A stretch of DNA of 64,000 nucleotides from Arthrobacter psychrolactophilus (lineage in GTDB: Bacteria > Actinomycetota > Actinomycetes > Actinomycetales > Micrococcaceae), in NCBI RefSeq assembly GCF_003219795.1, contig NZ_QJVC01000014.1, forward strand, positions 19,661 through 83,660, read 5' to 3'. Positions 29,920 through 39,936 of this stretch are shown piece by piece. The translations under genes and the position numbers were made by a program. Below the pieces are notes generated by a model. The model was given only the letters and a program-made list of their open reading frames with translations. It did no database searches and had not been told where the DNA came from. Positions within the stretch are counted from its first letter, which is position 1; the number at the start of each line of letters is the position of its first letter.

Positions 29920-30924
29920 TCAGCGTCTGGCGGCCGTGGCAATCACAATGACGGCACGCTCCACGGCATACACGGGATCCTTAGCCTCGCCCTTGACCTG
30001 GGCGTCGGTCTCGGCCAGGATCTTGATGGCCGTGACGAGTGCCGGACCGCTCCAGTGCCCGGCGTCGCGGCGTGCCGCGTCCACCTGCCAGGGCGACATG
30101 CCCAGATCTCTCGCGAGCTGCGCCGAGCTACCGCGAGCCGAGAAGACCTTGGCCACCTGACGGACCTTCATGGCGAGAGCCGCGACGAGAGGTACCGGGT
30201 CGACGCCGGTGGCCAGGGCATGCCTGAGTGTTGACAGGGCCACGGGGGCATTACCGGCCAGCGCCGCGTCGGCCACACGGAACGCCGTGGCTTCAACGCG
30301 GCCGCCATAATACTTATCGACGTCGTCTGAGCTGACCATGCCGCTGGTGTCGGCGATGAGCTGGGAACATGCTGCGGCCAGCTCGGACAGGCTGGAGCCC
30401 ACGGCGGCCACGAGGGCGCGCACGGCCTGCGCATCGATCCGACGCCTGGCGAGCGAGAACTCGCCGCTGACAAATTGTGCCTTCTCGGCGTCCTTCTTGA
30501 GCGGCTGACATTCAACCCGCGGCACGCCCAAGGCTTTCAACGCGTCGAGAAGCTTCTTCCCGCGCACGCCTCCCCCATGCAGCAGCACCAAGGTGACATC
30601 GGGGGCGGGATCCTTGATGTAGGCCAACGCGTCTTGCAGGAAGTCATCGCTCATGCTTGCCAGCGTGCCCACCTCAATGAGCTTGGGTTCGCTAAAGAGC
30701 GACGGGCTGGCCACCATGCCCAGCTGTCCAGCCGTGTAATGGGCCGCATCGAGTGAGGTGACTTCTAGCTCGGGGTTCTGTGCCCGCAATTTCCGGCGCA
30801 CATCATCCACGGCACGGCTGGCGATAAAGTCTTCGGGGCCAAAAACTAAGATCACGGGCGCTAAGGGAACATCCCGCCAGTCAACGCCGCCGGCTGCTCG
30901 CTGAGAAGTCTTCGCTGCACTCAC
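29920..30924 (-). CDS. holA: DNA polymerase III subunit delta
   Basis: A 334-residue clamp-loader subunit that opens the beta clamp. It has the AAA-like fold without a functional P-loop: VILVFGPEDFIASRAVDDV near residue 25, LIEVGTLASMSDDF, the VECQPLKKDAEKAQFV region and a C-terminal helical collar domain (MSPWQVDAARRDAGHW). I favour GTG 30924, which has AGGA eight bases upstream, over GTG 30942. It is followed on the opposite strand by rpsT, the usual actinobacterial order comEA-comEC-holA-rpsT. Confidence 0.9.
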   Translation of the reverse strand: MSAAKTSQRAAGGVDWRDVPLAPVILVFGPEDFIASRAVDDVRRKLRAQNPELEVTSLDAAHYTAGQLGMVASPSLFSEPKLIEVGTLASMSDDFLQDALAYIKDPAPDVTLVLLHGGGVRGKKLLDALKALGVPRVECQPLKKDAEKAQFVSGEFSLARRRIDAQAVRALVAAVGSSLSELAAACSQLIADTSGMVSSDDVDKYYGGRVEATAFRVADAALAGNAPVALSTLRHALATGVDPVPLVAALAMKVRQVAKVFSARGSSAQLARDLGMSPWQVDAARRDAGHWSGPALVTAIKILAETDAQVKGEAKDPVYAVERAVIVIATAARR

Positions 30925-31024
30925 TGATGCGTTCCTGTCCACGTATTGTCACGGCTGGCCGTATTCACAGCATCTACTGTGCCACCCCCGCGCGGCTATT
31001 CCCAACCGGGAGATTTTCGCCACC

Positions 31025-32656
31025 TTAAAGTTGCCGCACAGCCGCTGTCCACCACACGGTGAGCCCGGCTGCGATGACAGCAACCACGAGGAAGCCATAG
31101 CGGTGGCGCCAGCGATCTGGTAGGTATTGCATGAGCCGGTGAGCCAGCAGGCGGCTCTGTTCCCGCTCCACGACGGCGAGTAACAGGAGCAGGACGAGGA
31201 CATTGAGCAGGGCCATGAACACCATGCCTTGCACTCCCTCTGGCCACGGCAGGCTCGCAGCCGGCAGGCCACTCATGAAACGGGCAACAAGCGCGACCCA
31301 CCAGGCTCCCACACCGCTGACGGCCGCACATAGGGCTGCCGCCGGTGGCACGAGCGCGGCCAGTACCAGTCCCAGGGTGCCCACCATGGTCACCAGGGCT
31401 ATGAGCGGGGCGGCCAACATATTTGCCGGGATGGTGTAAACCGTCAGCCGGGCCTGCAGCAGTACTATGACGGGAGAGCAGAAGAGTTGGGCGGCGAGGG
31501 GAATCGCCATGGCTTGGGCGAGCCAGAGCGGCAGGAGGGCATGCAGCCAGACCACGCAGCGTTGGCCTACGAGGTGCAGGCCCAGGGTGGCCAAGACAGA
31601 AAGGATGAAGGCAAAGTCTCGGGCAAGCCAGGGATCGGCCATCAGCAATACCAGAATGGCCAGCGATAATAACGCCCCGGTTCTTTTGGGCCGCCCACCC
31701 AGGATCGCCATAGCCCCGATGCTTCCCATGACGGCGGCTCGTAAGACGCTGGGATCGGGGCCCACGAGCAGCACGAAACCCCCAAGCCCCAGCAGCGCCA
31801 GCGGGACGGCGAGAAGCCGCGAGACTTTGGCTGTCCGTAAGACCAGCATGAGCGATGCCAAAATGAGGGTGCAATTGGCCCCGCTGACGGCCGTGAGGTG
31901 CGTGAGCCCCACGGTCTTCATGGCCTCGTCAAGGGATGCAGCTGTGCCGCTTCGATCGCCCATGACCATGCCCGGCAGCAGGCCCGCGGTATCAGGAGAT
32001 GTCTCGCCCCAGACCTGTCGTGCGGCACCAATCCAGGAGGTTCGCATCGCGGTGATGAGCTGCCGAGACTCCTCCCGCTCTGGGGTGACGGCCAGCGGAA
32101 TCGTGCTGGGATGCAGAACCGCCGCCTCACGGCTTCCCGCACGTGGGGCCGCGAGGACCCCGGCCGTTGTGACCCGATCCCCCTGATGTACACCGCTCCA
32201 CGAAGGTTTCGCCAACACCACAATGGTGAGCCGCCCCGTGGCGGAACGAGCATTCGCCGTGGCATGGAGGACGACGGCCTCAAAGATCAGCTGCGGCGGC
32301 CCCTGTCCGGCAGCGAGTAAGCGCGGGACGCTGGAAACCTCCAAGGTGAGCGCGAGATCCTGATGCTGCCGGGAAAGCTCGGTGATGGGCGAGCTGGCCA
32401 TGAGGTGTAGCTGCAGGGCAATCGCAATCAGCACGGCCACGATGCAGGCGGTAGCCAAGGCGAGTGTCGTCCCTGCTGCACGGTGTGGCGTTCGGCGTCG
32501 TCGTAGCATTCGCCCCACGACCGCACACATCAGGGCCATCCCGAGAACGCTGGCGGCGATCATCACCTGGCGCAGGGGCCAGAGGATGGCAAGCGCGGCT
32601 GTGAGCCAGACACCGGCAACGGCTGGCACCAGCCGCAAATCTGGGCGGTGCCGCAC
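31025..32656 (-). CDS. comEC: ComEC/Rec2-type DNA-uptake channel protein, short form
   Basis: A 543-residue polytopic membrane protein. Two or three hydrophobic segments lie at the N-terminus. A soluble beta-rich part (about 95-190) follows, then the Competence domain (DTAGLLPGMVMGDRSG, LTHLTAVSGANCTLI, RDFAFILSVLATLGLH) with about ten helices. In known systems ComEC moves single-stranded DNA into the cell. The protein ends after the last helix: the C-terminal metallo-beta-lactamase domain found in many ComEC proteins is absent and there is no room for it before holA. The start is GTG 32656, 15 bases after a small upstream frame. Confidence 0.85.
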   Translation of the reverse strand: MRHRPDLRLVPAVAGVWLTAALAILWPLRQVMIAASVLGMALMCAVVGRMLRRRRTPHRAAGTTLALATACIVAVLIAIALQLHLMASSPITELSRQHQDLALTLEVSSVPRLLAAGQGPPQLIFEAVVLHATANARSATGRLTIVVLAKPSWSGVHQGDRVTTAGVLAAPRAGSREAAVLHPSTIPLAVTPEREESRQLITAMRTSWIGAARQVWGETSPDTAGLLPGMVMGDRSGTAASLDEAMKTVGLTHLTAVSGANCTLILASLMLVLRTAKVSRLLAVPLALLGLGGFVLLVGPDPSVLRAAVMGSIGAMAILGGRPKRTGALLSLAILVLLMADPWLARDFAFILSVLATLGLHLVGQRCVVWLHALLPLWLAQAMAIPLAAQLFCSPVIVLLQARLTVYTIPANMLAAPLIALVTMVGTLGLVLAALVPPAAALCAAVSGVGAWWVALVARFMSGLPAASLPWPEGVQGMVFMALLNVLVLLLLLAVVEREQSRLLAHRLMQYLPDRWRHRYGFLVVAVIAAGLTVWWTAAVRQL

Positions 32657-32671
32657 TGCCTCGTCTAGTTG

Positions 32672-32821
32672 TTAGACGGACTGCAGGCGGCGCAACAGCA
32701 CCAGCTTGTGCTCCTGCAGCCATTCCCGGGCCCGGGCAGCCTTGCTCACGGGAGGAGGTGGCCTCATATCCCCCACGGCCGCTCGCGTATACCGCGCCCA
32801 TCGCGGAGTTTTGGTACTCAC
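32672..32821 (-). CDS. Small 49-codon frame coupled to comEA
   Basis: A frame of 49 codons starts at GTG 32821, whose GTGA overlaps the comEA stop by four bases, and ends 15 bases before the comEC start. The second half reads as a basic amphipathic helix (AARAREWLQEHKLVLLRRL) and uses mostly G- or C-ending codons, as real genes here do; the first half looks less coding-like. No family is recognised. It could be an unannotated small protein made between the two uptake proteins, or a relay that carries ribosomes to comEC. An internal GTG at codon 25 is another possible start. Confidence 0.5.
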   Translation of the reverse strand: MSTKTPRWARYTRAAVGDMRPPPPVSKAARAREWLQEHKLVLLRRLQSV

Positions 32822-33579
32822 GACACCGTCACCGATTCTCGTAACCCGGCCAAGAGTTTGGGGCCTATGCCTGTCACGGCGCTCAGGCCATCGACGGAGG
32901 AAAAGGCTCCGTGGTCGGTCCGCCAGGCAACGATGCGTTGCGCCAGAACGGGCCCCACACCTGGGAGTGTTTCCAACTCGGCTGCTGTGGCGGTGTTGAG
33001 GTTGATCAAGCCCGGTGCGATAGCGGCACCGCCAGACCCTGCACCGCCTCCTTCGCCGCTGCTGGGATCGGCACGGGCGCCAGGGGCTGGCAGGGCGGCG
33101 GCCTCGTCCTGCGTGGGGAGATAGATTTGACTCCCATCGCTCACGGTCGCGGCAAGGTTGACGGCGGACAGTCCCGCAGAGGGCAAGGCTCCCCCGGCCG
33201 CCGCAATGGCTTGGAACACCCGGCTCCCCTGGGTAACGGTGTACACGCCCGGGTTCTTCACGGCTCCGACAACATGAACAACCACGCTCGCCACGGAGGG
33301 ACGTGGCAGCGCTGCGGCCGATGCTGGCAGCGGCGTCGCTGAAGATCCGCCCACCGGCGGCACGAGTACCGTGTCGGAGGTTTCGCTCGAGAGCTGCGCC
33401 GAGGCACCCTCGACGCCGGCCGCCTCAAGCCATAGCACCCCAACCGCCGCGGCCATCATGGCCAGCACCACGACGAGCGCTCGCAGGGAGACCGCCCATC
33501 GGGGCCCTTGAAGGCGGGCAGGGTCGCGACTTTTCTTGGCTAGTTGCTGCGGCGTCCAGTCACCGCTTTGACGGGTCAT
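32818..33579 (-). CDS. comEA: ComEA-type DNA-binding protein (SLBB + helix-hairpin-helix)
   Basis: A 253-residue membrane-anchored DNA receptor. The cytoplasmic tail (1-28) is followed by a transmembrane helix (about 30-51) and a Pro/Ser-rich linker. Next is an SLBB domain (VVVHVVGAVKNPGVYTV, about 95-155), a Gly/Ala-rich linker, and a C-terminal pair of helix-hairpin-helix motifs (LINLNTATAAELETLPGVGPVLAQRI and GLSAVTGIGPKLLAGL). In known systems ComEA binds double-stranded DNA outside the membrane and passes it to ComEC. No Shine-Dalgarno is visible; instead a hairpin GGGGC/GCCCC (33580-33597) abuts the ATG. Confidence 0.92.
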   Translation of the reverse strand: MTRQSGDWTPQQLAKKSRDPARLQGPRWAVSLRALVVVLAMMAAAVGVLWLEAAGVEGASAQLSSETSDTVLVPPVGGSSATPLPASAAALPRPSVASVVVHVVGAVKNPGVYTVTQGSRVFQAIAAAGGALPSAGLSAVNLAATVSDGSQIYLPTQDEAAALPAPGARADPSSGEGGGAGSGGAAIAPGLINLNTATAAELETLPGVGPVLAQRIVAWRTDHGAFSSVDGLSAVTGIGPKLLAGLRESVTVS

Positions 33580-33701
33580 GGGGCAACATTAAGCCCCTGA
33601 CAGCAGCAGTGGAGCCGCACGGGGCATATTGTGAACAAGCGGGGCACCCGCCGGAGCTGTGGAGGAAACGTGCGGCCGTGCGGCGTCCTGCACGCCAGAG
33701 T

Positions 33702-34694
33702 TCAGCCTGAGGCCGGAGGACCCTCCGGGAGCGAGTCGGCCACAACGGCAACCAGGACGCCTAATCCGGCATGAGCGGCAAGCACGGCGGGCAATCGGGT
33801 CAGGGTCACGCTGCGCAGGCCTTGGCACTTCAGGCTCAGAGCTTCACCGAGCGCTCGGGCCTGGGCTTCATTGCCAAAGTGATGGACGCTGACGTGGGTG
33901 CCCTCGGCTCCCCGAGCCACAATTTCAGAGGTGGCCAGCGCCTCAAGCCGGGCGATGGCCTTGGACGCTGAGCGGATCTTTTCCAGTGGCACCACGGCGC
34001 CGTCCTTGATGCCGAGGATGGGTTTGATATCCAGCACGGTGCCGAGCCAGGACGAGGCCAGGCTGATGCGGCCGCCACGGCGCAACTGCTCCAGGCTGGG
34101 AACGTAAAAGTAAATCGTGGTGGCGCGCACCGCCTGGTCAGCTGCCTGCGTGACCTCGTCGAGGCCCTGGCCCAGCAGGGTGGCGGCCACGGCGGCCTGA
34201 ACGCCTACGCCCTGCCCCATGCCCACGGTCTCGGTGTCAAAGACCTCGACGGGGATGGGTGAGCGTTCTGCCGCTAGTCTCGCGGCGTCGAGGGTGCCGG
34301 AGAGTTTTCCTGAGATGTGCAGGGACAGCACCGAGGTAAAGCCGGCGTCGGCTGCGCTTTTATAGGCTCGATCGAACTGCCCCGGTGAGGGGCGGGAGGT
34401 TTTGACTGACTTACCCGAGGCTAAGGCGAGCGAAATATGAGCCTCGAGTTCGGCGTCGTCGTCCGAATACACGTCCTGGTCGATGATGACCGGCATGGGC
34501 ACGACCGTCAGCAGCCCATGGGCGGAAAGCTCGGACACCCATGCGGGAGGCAGCGCCGCGGCAGAATCCGTCACGATGGCCACCGTGGGGATCGGGCCCA
34601 CAACAGGGCTCCCGCCCTTGGCACCTGTGGGGTGCGGGCGCAGGCGTTGCACCTGTTGACGCAACCAGTCTCGTGCTGCGGCGCGTTCTGTCAT
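33702..34694 (-). CDS. DegV family fatty-acid-binding protein
   Basis: A 330-residue DegV-domain protein. Motifs are VAIVTDSAAALPPAWV (about residue 37), the KTSRPSPGQF hydroxyl-binding segment, SLHISGKLSGTLDAARLAA, and RRGGRISLASSWLGTVLDIKPIL. DegV proteins bind long-chain fatty acids, in some Gram-positives supplying fatty-acid kinase. ATG 34694 has GAGG seven bases upstream, better than the earlier in-frame start at 34745. It lies between leuS and comEA on the same strand, with a terminator separating it from leuS and 122 bases of unremarkable DNA before comEA. Confidence 0.9.
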   Translation of the reverse strand: MTERAAARDWLRQQVQRLRPHPTGAKGGSPVVGPIPTVAIVTDSAAALPPAWVSELSAHGLLTVVPMPVIIDQDVYSDDDAELEAHISLALASGKSVKTSRPSPGQFDRAYKSAADAGFTSVLSLHISGKLSGTLDAARLAAERSPIPVEVFDTETVGMGQGVGVQAAVAATLLGQGLDEVTQAADQAVRATTIYFYVPSLEQLRRGGRISLASSWLGTVLDIKPILGIKDGAVVPLEKIRSASKAIARLEALATSEIVARGAEGTHVSVHHFGNEAQARALGEALSLKCQGLRSVTLTRLPAVLAAHAGLGVLVAVVADSLPEGPPASG

Positions 34695-34748
34695 GAGCAA
34701 TCCTCGCGAACTTTCCCTCGTGTGCCGCCACCTGCTCGCGGCCAATAA

Positions 34749-34787
34749 AAAAGTGCCTTCCCCGCCGAGAGCAAGGAAGGCACTTTT
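34749..34787 (-). terminator. Intrinsic terminator after leuS
   Basis: A 13-bp stem (34749-34761 and 34775-34787) with a 13-base loop. On the leuS-coding strand the stem ends in a run of six T, a textbook intrinsic terminator. Confidence 0.9.
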
Positions 34788-34811
34788 CGTGTCTTAGATC
34801 GTGATCGGTTC

Positions 34812-37316
34812 CTAGGCGGGAACGATATTGACCAGTTTAGGCGCACGAACGATCACGGTACGGATACCGCGGCCATCAAGTGCCTTTTGAACGACGGCCG
34901 AGGCCAGCGCCAGTTCACGCAGTTCTTCCTCGGAGATGTCCGGGGAGACCTCGAGGCGATCCTTGACCTTGCCCTGGATCTGGACAACAGCCGTGATGCT
35001 CTGCTCAACCAGGAGTGACTCGTCCACGGCCGGGAAGCCGGCGTTGGCGACCGAGGCCGGGTGGCCCAGGGTGTCCCACATGTCTTCGGCCGTGTATGGG
35101 GCAAAGAGGCTCAGCACGATGGCGACGGCCTCGGCGGCTTCGCGGACGGCAGGGTCCGTGGCGCCGGCACCGGAGTCGATGACCTTACGGGTGGCGTTGA
35201 CCAGTTCCATGAGCTTGGCGACGACCACGTTGAACTTGTGGCCTTCCAACAAGGCCTTGACCTCGTGGACGGTGCGGTGTGTGAGGGAACGCAGCGCGGC
35301 GTCTCCTGTGGACGGATCCGTGCCAACAACGCTGTCCACATCGCGGCCCAAACGCCAGGCGCGAGCCAGGAACTTCGCCGAGCCCGACGGCGAAACATCC
35401 GCCCAGTCGACGTCGTCCTCGGGAGGGCCGGCAAAGACCATGGTCAGACGCACGGCGTCAACGCCGAACTTGTCCAGCTGCTGGCCCAGGTCAACACCGT
35501 TACCCAAGGACTTGCTCATGGCCTTGCCACCGTTGAGCACCTGGCCCTGGTTCAGCAGGGCGCTGAACGGTTCGGTGGCCTCCAAAAGGCCCAGGTCGTG
35601 GATGACCTTGGTGAAGAAGCGGGCGTAGAGCAGGTGTAAAATGGCGTGCTCAACGCCGCCCACGTACTGGCCAACGGGCATCCAGTCGTTGACCTTGGCC
35701 GGGTCAAAGGGACCCTCGGTGTACTCCGGCGAGGTGAAGCGCAGGAAGTACCACGAGGAGTCCACGAAGGTGTCCATGGTGTCGGTGTCACGCTTGGCGG
35801 GCTTGCCACAGCTGGGGCAGTCAACGTTCACCCAGTCCGCGGCAGCAGCCAACGGTGAGGTGCCCTTGGGGGCCAGATCCTCGCCGCGCAGGTTGTCCGG
35901 CAGGCGCACAGGCAGCTGATCGTCAGGAACCGGGACCTCGCCGCAGTCAGCGCAGTGAATGATCGGGATGGGGGTCCCCCAGAAGCGCTGACGGGACAGC
36001 AGCCAGTCGCGCAGGCGGAAGTTGACGAACTTCTTGCCCGTGCCGAGCTTTTCCAGGACGGCAATAGCGGCCGGGATACCTTCGGCCTTGGATAGGCCAT
36101 CGAGCTCGCCCGAGTTGATGAGCGTACCCTCGCCGGTGGAGGCGATCCCGGTTTCGGCCGGATCCTCCATGCCGGTGTTCAGGACGGCGCGGACGGGCAG
36201 GCCGAAGGCCTTGGCGAAGTCCAGGTCGCGCTGATCGTGGGCCGGAACGGCCATGATGGCGCCCGTTCCGTAATCAGCCAAAACGTAGTCGGCGGCCCAG
36301 ACGGGCAGCTTCTCACCCGTCAGCGGGTTGATGGCGTAGCGGCCCGTGAACACACCGGTCTTGGTGCGATCGGTGGCCTGGCGTTCAATGTCGCTCAGCG
36401 CCTTGACCTGTTCGCGGTACTCGCTCAAGGCTTCGGCGTGCTCGGAGGTGACCAGGTCAAGGGCCAGCGGTGCGTCGGCGGCAACCACGAAGAACGTCGC
36501 ACCGTACAGGGTGTCGGGGCGCGTGGTGAAGACGGTCAGCTCCTGCTGCGCCTTTTCCTCGCCGGCCGCCTCGATCACGAAGGTGACATGGGCGCCCTCG
36601 GAGCGGCCGATCCAGTTCTTCTGCATGGCCAGTACACGGTCAGGCCAGTGGCCCTTGAGCGCGTCCATGTCGTCCAGGAGCCGGTCTGCGTAGTCGGTGA
36701 TCTTGAAGTACCACTGGTTCAGGGACTTCTTGGTCACGATGGTGCCGCACCGTTCGCAGGCGCCGTTGACGACCTGCTCGTTGGCGAGCACGGTCTGATC
36801 CGTGGGGCACCAGTTCACGGGTGAGTTCTTGCGGTAGGCCAGGCCCTTCTCGTGGAAGCGCTTGAAGAGCCACTGCGTCCACCGGTAGTACTCGGGGTCG
36901 GAGGTCTGCAGGCGGCGCGACCAGTCCACGGACACGGCGTAGCGCTTGAACGACTCCGCCTGCGTGTCAATGTTGGAGTACGTCCACTCGCTGGGGTGGG
37001 CGTTGCGCTTGATGGCGGCGTTTTCGGCGGGCAGGCCAAAGGAGTCCCAGCCGATCGGGTGCAGCACGTCGTAGCCGAGCTGGCGCCAGTAGCGCGAGAC
37101 GACATCTCCCATAGCAAAGGCCTCGGCGTGCCCCATGTGGAGGTCGCCGGAGGGGTACGGGAACATGTCAAGGACGTAACGGCGTTCCTTGGATCCGTCG
37201 TCAAGGGGCGTGAAGACCTTTAGTTCATCCCAGATGGCCGGCCATTTGGCTTCCATCGTGGCGAAATTGTAGACGCCCTCTTCGCTGTTCTCTTCAGTCT
37301 GAGACTGCACGCTCAC
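34812..37316 (-). CDS. leuS: Leucyl-tRNA synthetase
   Basis: An 834-residue class I aminoacyl-tRNA synthetase. The HIGH-type motif is HMGH in [11 protein letters not shown] (about residue 55), the KMSKS-type motif is KAMSKS, and the CP1 editing domain contains [16 protein letters not shown]. Zinc-type cysteines are seen in CERCGTIV and CPSCGKPA. I chose GTG 37316 (VSVQSQ), with AAGGCAGGG upstream; the frame stays open back to 37496, passing ATGs at 37337-37340, so the start is not fully settled. The upstream region carries a leucine-codon leader and a hairpin pair ending in TTTT, indicating attenuation. Confidence 0.95.
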   Translation of the reverse strand: MSVQSQTEENSEEGVYNFATMEAKWPAIWDELKVFTPLDDGSKERRYVLDMFPYPSGDLHMGHAEAFAMGDVVSRYWRQLGYDVLHPIGWDSFGLPAENAAIKRNAHPSEWTYSNIDTQAESFKRYAVSVDWSRRLQTSDPEYYRWTQWLFKRFHEKGLAYRKNSPVNWCPTDQTVLANEQVVNGACERCGTIVTKKSLNQWYFKITDYADRLLDDMDALKGHWPDRVLAMQKNWIGRSEGAHVTFVIEAAGEEKAQQELTVFTTRPDTLYGATFFVVAADAPLALDLVTSEHAEALSEYREQVKALSDIERQATDRTKTGVFTGRYAINPLTGEKLPVWAADYVLADYGTGAIMAVPAHDQRDLDFAKAFGLPVRAVLNTGMEDPAETGIASTGEGTLINSGELDGLSKAEGIPAAIAVLEKLGTGKKFVNFRLRDWLLSRQRFWGTPIPIIHCADCGEVPVPDDQLPVRLPDNLRGEDLAPKGTSPLAAAADWVNVDCPSCGKPAKRDTDTMDTFVDSSWYFLRFTSPEYTEGPFDPAKVNDWMPVGQYVGGVEHAILHLLYARFFTKVIHDLGLLEATEPFSALLNQGQVLNGGKAMSKSLGNGVDLGQQLDKFGVDAVRLTMVFAGPPEDDVDWADVSPSGSAKFLARAWRLGRDVDSVVGTDPSTGDAALRSLTHRTVHEVKALLEGHKFNVVVAKLMELVNATRKVIDSGAGATDPAVREAAEAVAIVLSLFAPYTAEDMWDTLGHPASVANAGFPAVDESLLVEQSITAVVQIQGKVKDRLEVSPDISEEELRELALASAVVQKALDGRGIRTVIVRAPKLVNIVPA

Positions 37317-37372
37317 GTACCCTGCCTTTTCATTCATCATTGGCTTCTTGCACCTTACGTACCCTTGACACA

Positions 37373-37419
37373 CAAAAGCCCCTCGACGTAGCAAGGGGCG
37401 CACCGCAACTTTGTTGCGG
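37373..37419 (-). promoter_or_regulatory. leuS transcription attenuator
   Basis: Two successive hairpins follow the leader stop codon: CCGCAAC/GTTGCGG (37403-37419) and GCCCCT/AGGGGC (37378-37399) followed by TTTTGTG on the coding strand. The second looks like an intrinsic terminator placed before leuS. The leucine-codon segment CCTTAC can also pair with GTAAGG about 50 bases downstream, giving an alternative fold. Confidence 0.65.
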
Positions 37420-37446
37420 CTATGTAAGGAGAAGGTTTGTATGCAC
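37420..37446 (-). CDS. leuS leader peptide
   Basis: An 8-codon frame starts at GTG 37446 and reads MHTNLLLT then TAG, with three adjacent leucine codons (CTT CTC CTT). A -10-like TAAAGT lies six bases before the GTG (37453-37458), so the transcript could start on the start codon. The stop codon touches the first hairpin of the attenuator. Not a recognised database feature; assigned by pattern. Confidence 0.68.
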   Translation of the reverse strand: MHTNLLLT

Positions 37447-37469
37447 ACTCTTACTTTACCGCACTTAAG

Positions 37470-37523
37470 GTTCGACGGCGGGAGCTCACCTTTCATCTGA
37501 AAGGTCAGCTCCCGCCGTCGAAC
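37470..37523. terminator. Terminator after glpK
   Basis: A 25-bp stem (37470-37494 and 37499-37523, one mismatch) with an ATCT loop, 28 bases past the glpK stop. It shields the leuS leader from read-through of the glp operon. Confidence 0.8.
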
Positions 37524-37550
37524 ATCTCAAGCAGGCTCACTCAGCGCTGT

Positions 37551-39065
<1,515 letters not shown>

Positions 39066-39101
39066 CTCAAGTTTCCTTAATTGCTAGAGCGAGTGAGGTT
39101 C

Positions 39102-39851
39102 TTAAGCAGCTGCGGCAAGCAGATCAGGCATCCACTGGGTCATCAAACCACCCAATGCACCACCGATCAGCGGTCCAACAACCGGTACCCAGGCGTAGCT
39201 CCAGTCGCTGGAACCCTTGCCCTTGATGGGGAGCAATGCGTGTGCAATACGAGGGCCAAGGTCACGTGCCGGGTTAATGGCGTAACCGGTGGGCCCTCCG
39301 AGGGAAGCACCAATACCGACAACGAGCAGTGCTACCGGCAACGGGCCAAGTCCGGCAACTCCGCCACCGAAGTGGAGGATGATGAAGACGAGGACGAAGG
39401 TACCGACGATCTCGGTGACGACGTTCCAGCCGTAGCTACGGATGGCCGGACCGGTGGAGAAGACGCCCAACTTGTTGGCGGCTACCGGTTCAGCATCGAA
39501 GTGCTGCTTGTAGGCCAACCAACAAACGACGGCACCAATGAAGGCACCCACCATTTCCGCACCGAAGTACGTCAGGGTCGAGGCGAAGGACACAGCGACG
39601 TTGGGTGCGTACTCATCGGCTCCGCTGGAGAGAATTCCAACGGTCACGGCCGGGTTGAGATGCGCACCTGATTTAGCAGCGACGAAGACACCGGCCATGA
39701 CGGCCAGGCCCCAGCCCCAGTTGACCATCAGGGTTCCGCCGGCCAGGCCTTTAGATCCCTTCAACGCTACGTTGGCCACAACACCACAACCCAACAGGGT
39801 GAGCATCATGGTTCCCATCACTTCTGAGAGAAACACAATTCCAAGAGACAT
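39102..39851 (-). CDS. glpF: Glycerol facilitator / aquaporin family (MIP)
   Basis: A 249-residue channel with six transmembrane helices and the two re-entrant half-helices. The pore motifs are NPAVTVG (GAHLNPAVTVG) and NPARDLGPR (INPARDLGPRI); the Asp after the second NPAR is the mark of glyceroaquaporins rather than water-only channels. It passively admits glycerol. It sits between glpD and glpK on one strand. The 85-base gap from glpD contains a GC-rich hairpin (39886-39907). Confidence 0.95.
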   Translation of the reverse strand: MSLGIVFLSEVMGTMMLTLLGCGVVANVALKGSKGLAGGTLMVNWGWGLAVMAGVFVAAKSGAHLNPAVTVGILSSGADEYAPNVAVSFASTLTYFGAEMVGAFIGAVVCWLAYKQHFDAEPVAANKLGVFSTGPAIRSYGWNVVTEIVGTFVLVFIILHFGGGVAGLGPLPVALLVVGIGASLGGPTGYAINPARDLGPRIAHALLPIKGKGSSDWSYAWVPVVGPLIGGALGGLMTQWMPDLLAAAA

Positions 39852-39936
39852 CTTTGACTCCTTTATTTTCCATATTTTTTATTCAGGCGCTCCCCCATCG
39901 GGGCGCCCGTTTCTTGCAGCCTTTTCCCGAAGGACT

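Noticed and set aside
37317-37550. T-box riboswitch before leuS
   Set aside because: No T-box consensus or specifier loop is seen; the leader-peptide and hairpin layout explains the region better.
39886-39907. Terminator between glpD and glpF
   Set aside because: The 8-bp stem with a bulged T has its T-rich tail on the non-coding side for the glp operon, so it is more likely a minor mRNA structure than a stop point.
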